Below are positions 1 to 6,393 of a stretch of DNA of 10,875 bases, one piece after another (within the stretch, counting starts at the first letter, position 1; each line of letters begins with the position of its first letter). Origin of the DNA: DASXTB01 sp036505615 (GTDB lineage Bacteria > Acidobacteriota > UBA6911 > JACQSX01). The position numbers and the translations under genes were made by a program. The stretch covers positions 1 through 10,875 of the forward strand of contig DASXTB010000380.1 in assembly GCA_036505615.1 (NCBI GenBank), in the 5' to 3' direction. The notes under the pieces are model-generated. The model saw only the letters and a list, made by a program, of their open reading frames with translations. It searched no databases and was not told the DNA's origin.

Positions 1-9
1 AGAGTATAG

Positions 10-50
10 CCGGCGGCTTAGCCCGCGTCTTTTGCGGGCGACGCCGCCGG
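10..50. repeat. Imperfect palindrome / hairpin at the window start
   Basis: Two stacked stems are visible. CCGGCGGC (10-17) pairs with GCCGCCGG (43-50), and GCCCGC (21-26) pairs with GCGGGC (34-39). They are separated by a 3x3 internal loop, and the apical loop is 7 nt. No T-tract follows on the plus strand, so a classical Rho-independent terminator is not supported. It may be an intergenic palindromic element or the 3' structure of a gene outside the window. Confidence 0.6.
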
Positions 51-346
51 TTGGCCATCCCCCCAAAACGATCCGCCCTGAAAGGGCCAAGAATTTTTCG
101 CAAGTTTGAAACCAAGCCGTTTAGTTCACCAGGACAAAACCTCATGGCCCAAAGCCTGGTGAGACTGTCAACTCACGCCGTATATTCGAAGACAAAAGGA
201 GCATCACTTGATGCTAGAGCGACACGGTATTTCATTCGACCCGCGATATCTGTGGCGAAAAAAAACAGATTTCACGGTTCCGGTTCAACGTCCCCGACTA
301 CGACCAATCGAATCGCGAGCGATTGTGTATTTTTCGTCCGCGTAGG

Positions 347-376
347 CGTGGACGTGCTCGTGAACGTGGTCGTGAT
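347..376. repeat. Degenerate CGTGNN hexamer run, five units
   Basis: The units CGTGGA, CGTGCT, CGTGAA, CGTGGT and CGTGAT follow each other without gaps. Position 5-6 of each unit varies freely while CGTG is constant. No open frame of interest uses it. It may be an eroded tandem repeat. Confidence 0.55.
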
Positions 377-476
377 CGGCTTTTTATTGGATGGCCGCTT
401 TGCAGCTCTATGGGGTCTGTCCTCATAACGTTGGCGTTTATTCGCGTCCATTTGCGGCTAGAATACGTTTGGCATC

Positions 477-483
477 AGGAGGT
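477..483 (+). promoter_or_regulatory. Strong Shine-Dalgarno (AGGAGGT) for the amidohydrolase
   Basis: AGGAGGT ends 6 nt before the ATG at 490. This is a near-perfect anti-Shine-Dalgarno match and fixes the start of the downstream gene. Confidence 0.85.
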
Positions 484-489
484 TAAAAA

Positions 490-1761
490 ATGCGTCGTCT
501 CTTCTGGCTGTTGGGATTGGGCCTGCTGTGTCTGTTTCCTGCAGCGCGCTCTCAGCAAAACGAGAATTGGATTGTCATCCGGGCAAGTCATGTGATCGAT
601 GGTGTCTCGGACCGGGCAATTTCAAACGCCATGGTCCTGATCCGCAACGACCGCATCGAGAAGGTTGGAACAAATCTGGAGATTCCACCAGGCGCCAGCA
701 CTCTGGATCTTGCCGATAAAACTGTGCTTCCCGGGCTGATCGATGCCCACACGCATATCCTGCTGCAGCCTGAAGATGAACGCGTCGCGCCGGTGCTGTA
801 CAAATCACAGGCATACCGCACAGTACAGGGTGTCGCCGCCGCGCGCAAGGATTTGGAAGCAGGTTTTACCACTATCCGTGACTTGGATTCCGAGGGGGCA
901 GGATTTGCAGACGTGGCGATCAGAGATGGAATCAATCGCGGCGTGATTGCCGGACCGCGCATGCAGGTGGCCACGATGGCCATCACCATTACGGCCGGAC
1001 ACATGAATAACTCGGGATTGAATCCCGACGTAGCCATTCCCGATCCGGCGGCGCTTGCCGATAGTCCCGCCCGAATTGTCGAAGAAATCCGGCGTCAAGT
1101 AAAGTTTGGCGCCGACGTCATCAAGATTTATGCCACCGGGACACTGCGGCATGTCGATCCCAGGACACTCGAGCCTTTAAGCCAATATTCGGAGGAAGAA
1201 ATTCGCCTGGCTGTCACGGAAGCAGCGCGATGGGGCAAATATGTGGCAGCCCATGCCTATGGAGGCGCGGGCGCAAAAAACGCGATTCGGGCGGGCGTAC
1301 GCTCTATCGAACATGGGATGATGCTCGACGATGAAGCGCTCAGGCTGATGAAGGAACGAGGCACGTTCTGGTGTCCGACGCTTTCCGTTTATGCCGACGG
1401 CGAAAATGACGAGTTGCACCGGCGGATCGTGGAAAGTCACAAGCGTGTTTTCCAGAAGGCGATGAAAGAAGGACTCAAAATCGCCTTCGGGACGGATGTT
1501 GGGGCTTTCGAGCATGGAACTTCGGCCCGAGAATTTTTGCGTATGCGCGACTACGGAATGAGCCCTGTGGATATCCTTCGATGCGCCACCAGCACTGCGG
1601 CCGAACTGATGGGTTGGAAGTCACAGGTGGGCACTCTCGAGAAAGGCAAATTCGCCGACATCATTGCCGTAGACGGAGACCCGCTGCAGGACGTAAGCTC
1701 GCTCCAGCGAGTGCGCTTCGTGATGAAAGGCGGAGTGATCTACAAGGACGCAAGTCGTTGA
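490..1761 (+). CDS. Secreted metal-dependent amidohydrolase (imidazolonepropionase/prolidase-like)
   Basis: This 423-residue protein belongs to the amidohydrolase superfamily, in the group often annotated as imidazolonepropionase-like or Xaa-Pro dipeptidase-like amidohydrolases. The sequence shows a signal peptide (residues 1 to about 21) and a beta-sandwich N-part. The metal motif DAHTH follows (His87, His89). Next are VIKIYATG with the probable carbamylated Lys212, His255 in AAHAYG, His275 in IEHG, and the catalytic Asp336 in FGTDVG. The C-terminal beta-sandwich returns with the typical GTLEKGKFADIIAVDGDPL segment. The full ligand set implies an active binuclear metal hydrolase cutting a cyclic amide or peptide bond outside the cytoplasm. 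The exact substrate cannot be read from sequence. The start is set by AGGAGGT 6 nt upstream. The gene ends just before a large inverted repeat that may terminate it. Confidence 0.93.
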   Translation: MRRLFWLLGLGLLCLFPAARSQQNENWIVIRASHVIDGVSDRAISNAMVLIRNDRIEKVGTNLEIPPGASTLDLADKTVLPGLIDAHTHILLQPEDERVAPVLYKSQAYRTVQGVAAARKDLEAGFTTIRDLDSEGAGFADVAIRDGINRGVIAGPRMQVATMAITITAGHMNNSGLNPDVAIPDPAALADSPARIVEEIRRQVKFGADVIKIYATGTLRHVDPRTLEPLSQYSEEEIRLAVTEAARWGKYVAAHAYGGAGAKNAIRAGVRSIEHGMMLDDEALRLMKERGTFWCPTLSVYADGENDELHRRIVESHKRVFQKAMKEGLKIAFGTDVGAFEHGTSAREFLRMRDYGMSPVDILRCATSTAAELMGWKSQVGTLEKGKFADIIAVDGDPLQDVSSLQRVRFVMKGGVIYKDASR

Positions 1762-1768
1762 TCGGATG

Positions 1769-1879
1769 AACCACGGGGAACACCGGGGACACGGGGCAAG
1801 ACGTGCTGCTTCATTCGCCACAATCCCTTGCGAGCAAAGCAATCATAAATTCCCCGTGTCCCCAGTGTTCCCCGTGGTT
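1769..1879. repeat. 28-bp inverted repeat built of 9-nt units, possible terminator
   Basis: The left arm (1769-1796) and right arm (1852-1879) are reverse complements at 27 of 28 positions, with a 55-nt spacer. Each arm consists of three roughly 9-nt units of the kind CACGGGGAA / CACCGGGGA / CACGGGGCA. TTTTATA follows the right arm, so it could end transcription of the amidohydrolase gene. The length and internal periodicity look more like a repeat element than a simple terminator. Confidence 0.8.
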
Positions 1880-1932
1880 TTATAGGTTCTCGCAGAATAT
1901 AGTTCTCGCACCCCTGCAGGGAGGCTTCGGCA

Positions 1933-1938
1933 AAGGAG
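1933..1938 (+). promoter_or_regulatory. Shine-Dalgarno (AAGGAG) for the rhomboid gene
   Basis: AAGGAG lies 6 nt before the ATG at 1945 and supports that start codon. Confidence 0.8.
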
Positions 1939-1944
1939 ACCACC

Positions 1945-2607
1945 ATGATCTTTCCTATTGGGGACGATGACAGCCAGGTCGATTTGGCTCCTGTTGTAAC
2001 TGTCGCGATTGTTGCTCTGAATGTCCTGGTGTTTCTCTACCAGATGACGCTGCCGGCGGCCAGCCTGCAACAGTTCATGCTGGCTTACTCCACCATTCCC
2101 AGAGAAATTTCTACGGGCCGGGATCTTCCTCCCACCATCCCTGTGCCGGTGTACGTAACTCTGCTGACGGCGATGTTCATGCATGGAGGGTTAATGCACA
2201 TTCTCGGAAACATGGTTTATTTGTGGGTTTTCGGGAACAACATCGAAGGGGCTTTGGGTCATGTGCGCTATCTGTCGTTTTACCTAGCGTGCGGCGTCCT
2301 GGCCGGACTGACACACGTTACGCTGAATCCAAGTTCGACCATCCCCAGTCTGGGAGCCAGCGGCGCCATATCCGGCGTCTTAGGCGCCTACCTGGTGATG
2401 TTCCCGAAAGGCAGAGTCAAAATCCTGGTCGGCAGGATGATCACCGAAACGTCCGCCTGGGTGGCTCTGGGAGGCTGGATCGCTCTTCAACTGTTAAGCG
2501 TCGCATTATCTCCCCGCAATCAAGGGGGTGGCGGAGTCGCGTTCTGGGCCCACATCGGCGGTTTCTTTGCCGGGATGATACTGGGCCCGGTGATGCGGCG
2601 TCGATAG
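1945..2607 (+). CDS. Rhomboid family intramembrane serine protease
   Basis: A 220-residue polytopic membrane protein of the rhomboid (S54) family, which cleaves transmembrane helices within the bilayer. The first helix is at about residues 16-36. The second begins with HGGLMHILGNMVYLWVFG, carrying the conserved His80, His85 and Asn89 and followed by GNNIE. The catalytic serine is Ser139 in GASGAISG, and the partner histidine is His203 in AHIGGFFAG. The cytoplasmic-side tail ends in MRRR. All catalytic residues are present, so it should be active. The length fits the minimal six-helix bacterial form. The start is supported by AAGGAG. The gene stands between the 1769-1879 inverted repeat and a heptamer-rich stretch, so it is probably not in a tight operon. 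Its substrates are unknown. Confidence 0.95.
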   Translation: MIFPIGDDDSQVDLAPVVTVAIVALNVLVFLYQMTLPAASLQQFMLAYSTIPREISTGRDLPPTIPVPVYVTLLTAMFMHGGLMHILGNMVYLWVFGNNIEGALGHVRYLSFYLACGVLAGLTHVTLNPSSTIPSLGASGAISGVLGAYLVMFPKGRVKILVGRMITETSAWVALGGWIALQLLSVALSPRNQGGGGVAFWAHIGGFFAGMILGPVMRRR

Positions 2608-2617
2608 TGAATTTTCA

Positions 2618-2688
2618 ATGACGAATGTCGAAGGACGATGAATTTCGAATGACGAAGGGGAGTTCGAAGTTCGAATGACGAATAACGA
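2618..2688. repeat. Degenerate heptamer repeats (ATGACGA type) before the S9 peptidase
   Basis: Seven-nt units are visible: ATGACGA (2618), ATGTCGA (2625), AGGACGA (2632), then ATGACGA at 2649, AGTTCGA at 2668, ATGACGA at 2675 and ATAACGA at 2682. The units between them are broken. The run ends directly at the AAGGAG ribosome binding site of the peptidase gene. It creates a false upstream ATG at 2675. Confidence 0.65.
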
Positions 2689-2693
2689 AGGAG
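2688..2693 (+). promoter_or_regulatory. Shine-Dalgarno (AAGGAG) choosing the ATG at 2699
   Basis: AAGGAG lies 5 nt before the ATG at 2699. This favours that codon over the in-frame ATG at 2675, which sits inside repeat sequence and would put a polar extension before the signal peptide. Confidence 0.75.
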
Positions 2694-2698
2694 CGTCT

Positions 2699-4723
2699 AT
2701 GAGGAGAACGAGAAAAACGGTGATGGTGACCTTGGTGTTTCTTTTCCTCTTCCCTGCGTTTGGTGTCGCCAAGAAAACGATGAGTATTGTTGAGCTGATG
2801 AATATCAAGCGCCCGGGCGGCGTTCGAGTCTCGCCTACGGGGAAGCAAATCCTCTTCACTCTCTCGGAAAACAATTGGAAGGAAAATAAGTCCATTACCC
2901 ACGTTTACCGTGTCGACAGTGATGGAAGCAACTTGACGCAAATGACCAATGGAAAGGACGGTGAAAACTCCCCGTCCTGGTCGCCCAATGGAACGCAATT
3001 TGCGTTTGTTTCCCGTCGAGAGCCTGCCAAGGAGGCGCAGATCCTGTTACAAAACAATGGCGGAGGGGAAGCGATTCCGCTGACCGATCACAAAACGTCG
3101 GTGGACTCAATCGCCTGGTCTCCTGATGGAAAGTCCATTTTCTTCACCGCTCCGGACCCAAAGAGCGCTGAGGAAGAGAAACGTGAAAAGGAGAAGGACG
3201 ATGCTTACTCGTTCGACCACAACTTCCAGCAAAACCATCTTTGGAGAATAGATCTCTCCACAAAAAGGGAAGAGCGAATCACATCGGGAGACTATTCTCT
3301 CCGTGAATATCAGCTCTCGCGCGACGGCAAACAAATTGCCGCTGTAATCGCTCCTACTCCATTGCTGGATGATTCCGAAGGAGCAGAGATATGGATCATG
3401 GACGCGGCTGGAAAAAATCGGAGACAATTGACGCATAATCACGTGGCGGAGAACGTCAACGACATATCGCCCGACGGGAAATGGGTGCTTTTCAGCGCCG
3501 GCGCCAACGATCAGTTTGAGACGTATTACCAATCGACCCTTTTTCTTATTCCCGCCGAAGGTGGCAGTGCACGCATCCTTCTACCGGATTTCAAAGGGGA
3601 GGTCGACCAGGCACGTTTCTCCAGCGATGGCAGCAAAGTTTATTTCATCGGCTCGCTGGGAGTGCATTCTGAGATTTTCTCCTTGGATTTAAAGAGCCTG
3701 AGGGTTCAACAAATGACACGGGAGGTCAACGTCTTGCAGTCGTGGGATTTCAATCCGGCTGCCAAAGTCGTAGCCTTCGTCAACAGCAGCGCTGCCAGCC
3801 CGGGAGAAATTTTCATCAGCCCGGAAACCGAATTTAAGCCAGCTCGCGTGACTCACCTGTTCCACCTCGACGGTGAATACCAACTGCCTCGAATGGAAGC
3901 GGTGCGCTGGAAAAGCGCCGATGGTACAGAAGTAGAAGGAGTGCTGACCTATCCGCTCGATTACCAGAAGGGGAAACGCTATCCTTTGGTAAGCCAGATC
4001 CACGGCGGTCCTCAGTCTTCTGACCGGTTGAGTTTTCCTTTGGGGGCCTACCCTCTCGCGGCGATGGGGTATGCCGTATTAAAGCCCAATTACCGCGGCA
4101 GCACTGGCTACGGCAATGAATTTCTGCGTGACATGGTGGGGCACTATTTCAACAACGCCGACAAAGATGTGATCAGCGGCATCGACTATCTGATTGCGCA
4201 GGGGATTGCCGACCCCGACAAGCTGGTAATCATGGGATGGAGCGCGGGCGGCCATATGACCAACTGGTTGGTGACTCATACCAACCGTTTCAAGGCCGCG
4301 TCGAGCGGAGCGGGAGCAGCCAACTGGATCTCGATGTATGCGCAGAGCGACGTACGATCGTATCGCACCCCCTGGTTCGGCGGTTCACCGTGGCAGAAGG
4401 ACGCGCCGCTGCAGGTCTATCTTGACAATTCGCCGATTAAGTACATCTCACAGGCCAGCACACCGACGTTAATATTTGTCGGTGAAAAGGACGTCCGCGT
4501 GCCCATGCCGCAATCGGTGGAGATGTACCGAGGGCTAAAGGCCAACGGCGTGCCGACGGAGTTGATTGTTCTTCCACGCGAGCCTCACGGACCGAGAGAG
4601 CTGCGTCACCAGTTGTTCAAGATCAATAAGGAGCTGTGGTGGTTTGAAAAGTACGTCAACGGGCGCGAATATAAATTCGAGAAAGCGCCGGAGAGCGGAG
4701 AGGTGAAGAAAGAAGGGCCATAG
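2699..4723 (+). CDS. Secreted S9 family prolyl oligopeptidase-type peptidase
   Basis: A 674-residue serine peptidase of family S9 (acylaminoacyl-peptidase/dipeptidyl-peptidase type), expected to trim short peptides outside the cytoplasm. The signal peptide covers residues 1 to about 24. Residues 30 to about 390 form a beta-propeller with WD40-like PD40 repeats such as SPSWSPNGTQFAF, IAWSPDGKSIFF and ISPDGKWVLFS. The alpha/beta-hydrolase domain follows. It has the oxyanion HGGP (435-438), nucleophile Ser515 in GWSAGG, Asp598 in GEKDVRVP and His630 in REPHGPRE. The catalytic triad is complete. Residues 155-170 form a charged Lys/Glu insert. The start at 2699 is chosen because the ribosome binding site and signal peptide agree with it. 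An alternative start at 2675 would add 8 residues. A long heptamer array begins 5 nt after the stop codon. Confidence 0.95.
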   Translation: MRRTRKTVMVTLVFLFLFPAFGVAKKTMSIVELMNIKRPGGVRVSPTGKQILFTLSENNWKENKSITHVYRVDSDGSNLTQMTNGKDGENSPSWSPNGTQFAFVSRREPAKEAQILLQNNGGGEAIPLTDHKTSVDSIAWSPDGKSIFFTAPDPKSAEEEKREKEKDDAYSFDHNFQQNHLWRIDLSTKREERITSGDYSLREYQLSRDGKQIAAVIAPTPLLDDSEGAEIWIMDAAGKNRRQLTHNHVAENVNDISPDGKWVLFSAGANDQFETYYQSTLFLIPAEGGSARILLPDFKGEVDQARFSSDGSKVYFIGSLGVHSEIFSLDLKSLRVQQMTREVNVLQSWDFNPAAKVVAFVNSSAASPGEIFISPETEFKPARVTHLFHLDGEYQLPRMEAVRWKSADGTEVEGVLTYPLDYQKGKRYPLVSQIHGGPQSSDRLSFPLGAYPLAAMGYAVLKPNYRGSTGYGNEFLRDMVGHYFNNADKDVISGIDYLIAQGIADPDKLVIMGWSAGGHMTNWLVTHTNRFKAASSGAGAANWISMYAQSDVRSYRTPWFGGSPWQKDAPLQVYLDNSPIKYISQASTPTLIFVGEKDVRVPMPQSVEMYRGLKANGVPTELIVLPREPHGPRELRHQLFKINKELWWFEKYVNGREYKFEKAPESGEVKKEGP

Positions 4724-4728
4724 AAAAA

Positions 4729-4864
4729 GTCGAAGGTCGAAAGTCGAAAGTCGAAAGTCGAAAGTCGAAGGTCGAAAGTCGAAAGTCGAAGGTCGAAAGT
4801 CGCAGGTCGAAAGTCGAAGGTCGAAGGTCGAAGGTCGAAGGTCGAAGGTCGCAAGTCGAAGGTC
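4729..4864. repeat. Heptamer tandem array (GTCGAAR), 19 units
   Basis: Nineteen gap-free 7-nt units plus a 3-nt stub fill exactly 136 nt. Units are GTCGAAA or GTCGAAG, with two GTCGCAR variants. There are no spacers, so it is not CRISPR. The array begins 5 nt after the S9 peptidase stop codon. The minus strand has an open frame through it, giving a TFDLRPS-like repeat, but no gene features. Confidence 0.95.
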
Positions 4865-5004
4865 AGGATGCTTCGTGGTGTCCTTTGCGTCCTTGGTTGT
4901 TGTTGCACCCCTTCAGCATCGGGCCGGCCATTGGCCCTCCAATTCGGCCCAACGAACATGGGTTGTTCCTCGGGAGGGTGCGAACGTTAGTGGAGGGATG
5001 TCGA

Positions 5005-5041
5005 CCGGGGGCGACGCGCAAAAAAAGCTCCCTGCCCCCGG
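5005..5041. repeat. Stem CCGGGGGC / GCCCCCGG enclosing an A7/T7 tract
   Basis: CCGGGGGC (5005-5012) and GCCCCCGG (5034-5041) can pair as an 8-bp stem. The 21-nt loop contains seven A on the plus strand. The homopolymer lies inside the loop, not after the stem, so it is not a typical terminator. Confidence 0.5.
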
Positions 5042-5051
5042 CTACTCTATG

Positions 5052-5111
5052 TGACCGCTTCGCGGTCCCTGAAGTTTGGACATTTTGGAGAGACGGCCGG
5101 CGGGCCGTCTC
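5052..5111. repeat. 60-bp direct repeat, copy 1, with two hairpins
   Basis: This copy matches 5207-5266 at 59 of 60 positions. Inside it are two hairpins: GACCGC-TTC-GCGGTC (5053-5067) and GAGACGGCC-loop-GGCCGTCTC (5090-5111). They are separated by a conserved 22-nt link. Confidence 0.9.
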
Positions 5112-5140
5112 ATCGCAGCGATCCGCCGATCCGTTACGAT

Positions 5141-5162
5141 GAGACGGCCCTCAGGCCGTCTC
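5141..5162. repeat. Hairpin GAGACGGCC-CTCA-GGCCGTCTC
   Basis: A perfect 9-bp stem with a 4-nt loop. The arms are identical to those in the 60-bp repeats but the loop differs (CTCA instead of GGCG or GGTG). This suggests arms conserved by pairing or by copying. Confidence 0.85.
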
Positions 5163-5206
5163 TCCGCTCCGAAAATCTACACGGCTAGCCCGCCGTGGGC
5201 GGACAC

Positions 5207-5266
5207 TGACCGCTTCGCGGTCCCTGAAGTTTGGACATTTTGGAGAGACGGCCGGTGGGCCGTCTC
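5207..5266. repeat. 60-bp direct repeat, copy 2
   Basis: Copy of 5052-5111, 155 nt downstream. The single difference is C to T within the loop of the second hairpin, so the stem is untouched. Confidence 0.9.
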
Positions 5267-5289
5267 CCGCACAATCTTTCATCGTGCAG

Positions 5290-5311
5290 GAGACGCCCCG
5301 CGGGGCGTCTC
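5290..5311. repeat. 22-bp perfect palindrome
   Basis: GAGACGCCCCG is directly followed by its reverse complement with no loop. It shares the outer GAGACG/CGTCTC arms with the neighbouring hairpins but has a different inner stem. Confidence 0.85.
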
Positions 5312-5320
5312 TCCAATAGC

Positions 5321-5370
5321 GCCGCTTCGCGGCGTTTGTCCGCGAAGCGGACCTTGTCCGCTTCGCGGTC
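5321..5370. repeat. Three short hairpins with CGCTTCGCG cores
   Basis: GCCGC-TTC-GCGGC (5321-5333) and GTCCGC-GAA-GCGGAC (5338-5352) are perfect stems. The third (about 5356-5370) has one mismatch. The first and third carry the TTC loop and the second the GAA loop, so the second lies in opposite orientation. Confidence 0.75.
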
Positions 5371-5450
5371 CAGTGAGAATCATTGCGCGCGGAGAAGAAG
5401 ACCAAACTTGGTAGTGTAGTACAACGGACACCAAGAAATTGTGAATCAAA

Positions 5451-5534
5451 ATTCGCAATCCGCAATCCGCAGCCCGCAATCCGCATTCCGCAATCCGCAT
5501 TCCGCAATCCGCATTCCGCATTCTGCGATCCGCA
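5451..5534. repeat. Heptamer tandem array (ATCCGCA), 12 units
   Basis: Twelve gap-free 7-nt units (ATCCGCA, TTCCGCA and variants) fill 84 nt. It is the same repeat family, in the same orientation, as 8543-8619. It is the reverse complement of the family at 8274-8427. It ends about 50 nt before the start of the VWA-like gene. Confidence 0.95.
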
Positions 5535-5583
5535 ATTAGTTGAAACCTTTCTAGCAATTTTGCCATCTAATTAAGGGAAGAAA

Positions 5584-6243
5584 ATGACAAGAATTCTCAA
5601 GATGGCTCTAAGATTTCTGCTGCCTCTGGCGCTGCTGGTACTTCTACGACCTGGTTCTTTGCAGGCAGCCAGCGCTCAGTTGATGATTCTGCACCAGGAC
5701 GGAGTGGTCGGCGACGTGCAGGTACAGCATGGCGCCATGCAGAAATTTATTCGCGGTCTGCCGCCCGGTGTTGATGTGGCCGTGGCCTACTTCCGCTATG
5801 GCACGTTGGAAATGCAAACCGACTTTACCTCCAATCATGAAAAAGCCGCCGCGGGCGTGCGTGTGCCGCTTTCGGCTGCCAGCGAGACATCCGGCACTTA
5901 CGACGCTCTAGTGGAAGCCGTGAAAAGATTGTCCGAAAGGAACGGCAAGAAGGTGCTGGCTTTCTTTTCCGATGGAGTGGATTCGCTGCACGACATGGAT
6001 TTTGAAACGCCGGACCAGAATCCGGCTCTGGTTAAAGCGATAGATCTTGCGCGAAGAAATGGAATCAAAATTTACACCGTCTACGCCCGCGGCCAGAATT
6101 TCCCCGGAAAGCAGAAATTTGAGGGCACCAGTTTCTTAAATTACCTGGCCGAAAAGACCGGGGGAAAAGCCTTTCTCGAAACCACTGTTTCGTACGATCC
6201 GGTTTTTCGTGAGTTGAAACGCGAGCTGGAAGCTGCGTATTAA
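5584..6243 (+). CDS. Short secreted VWA-like protein with an eroded MIDAS
   Basis: A 219-residue protein with a hydrophobic signal segment (about residues 8-29). A single domain resembling the von Willebrand factor A fold follows, close to the VWFA-related proteins common in Acidobacteriota. Supporting segments are GTYDALVEAVKRLSER, VLAFFSDGVDS, and ALVKAIDLARRNGIKIYTVYA near residues 148-168. The conserved Thr105 and Asp130 of the metal site are in place. The first motif, DxSxS, is not seen: the expected position reads HQDGVVGDV (about 37-45). Metal-dependent ligand binding may therefore be altered. AAGGGAAG at 5573-5580 is a fair ribosome binding site for the ATG. The partner is unknown. 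The repeat-embedded LolA-like gene follows on the same strand, about 150 nt later. Confidence 0.8.
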   Translation: MTRILKMALRFLLPLALLVLLRPGSLQAASAQLMILHQDGVVGDVQVQHGAMQKFIRGLPPGVDVAVAYFRYGTLEMQTDFTSNHEKAAAGVRVPLSAASETSGTYDALVEAVKRLSERNGKKVLAFFSDGVDSLHDMDFETPDQNPALVKAIDLARRNGIKIYTVYARGQNFPGKQKFEGTSFLNYLAEKTGGKAFLETTVSYDPVFRELKRELEAAY

Positions 6244-6245
6244 TC

Positions 6246-6266
6246 AGTCGAATGTCGCAGGTCGAC
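6246..6266. repeat. Three GTCGAA-type heptamers after the VWA-like gene
   Basis: AGTCGAA, TGTCGCA and GGTCGAC follow the stop codon directly. They look like a broken outlier of the array at 6302-6357. Confidence 0.65.
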
Positions 6267-6301
6267 AAACATGATTCCTGGGTGGCAGGAGCCAAATTTC
6301 G

Positions 6302-6357
6302 AGTCGCAGGTCGCAGGTCGCAAGTCGCAAGTCGAAAGTCCAAAGTCGAAGGTCGAA
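6302..6357. repeat. Heptamer array (RGTCGMA), 8 units, left half of an inverted pair
   Basis: Eight gap-free units (AGTCGCA, GGTCGCA, AGTCGAA, AGTCCAA and others) face an array of opposite orientation at 6403-6472. A perfect 19-bp inverted repeat links 6331-6349 with 6419-6437. Confidence 0.9.
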
Positions 6358-6393
6358 AGGCCGGCCGAGCTCGGAAGTTTGCAGGCTAGGGCG

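Larger units (their letters stand above)
51..489. other. Non-coding leader region without a convincing gene
   Basis: Reading frames here use non-ATG starts or lack a ribosome binding site, and their translations show no recognisable domain. The region holds a degenerate hexamer run (CGTGNN, five units at 347-376). Just before the next gene lies a strong Shine-Dalgarno sequence. A TAGAAT at 459-464 could be a -10 element, but no -35 sits at proper spacing. Confidence 0.6.
4724..5583. other. 860-bp gene-free region full of repeats
   Basis: No convincing gene is seen on either strand. Frames here translate the heptamers or the palindromes into low-complexity peptides (for example FDLRPSTFDL or PRGVSP types) and lack ribosome binding sites. 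Contents in order are a GTCGAAR array, about 140 nt of unassigned sequence, an isolated stem, a cluster of hairpins with a 60-bp duplication, and an ATCCGCA array. The ribosome binding site of the VWA-like gene closes the region. Confidence 0.75.

Noticed and set aside
51..428. 125-codon plus-strand frame in the leader region
   Set aside because: It begins with TTG, has no ribosome binding site, spans the palindrome arm and the hexamer run, and shows no recognisable domain.
431..464. Sigma-70-like promoter TTGGCG ... TAGAAT before the amidohydrolase
   Set aside because: The spacer would be 22 nt, too long for a normal promoter, so only the -10-like box is mentioned.
4606..4959. Minus-strand frame translating to a TFDLRPS-like repeat protein
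   Set aside because: It is the translation of the GTCGAAR array plus the antisense end of the S9 peptidase gene. There is no start signal.
5076..5507. Overlapping frames on both strands in the hairpin cluster
   Set aside because: They translate palindromes into Arg/Pro-rich peptides and lack ribosome binding sites. The similar composition on both strands is explained by the inverted repeats.
6271..6393. Upstream ATG extension of the LolA-like gene
   Set aside because: It would add 41 polar residues made mostly from repeat sequence before the signal peptide, and no ribosome binding site precedes it.
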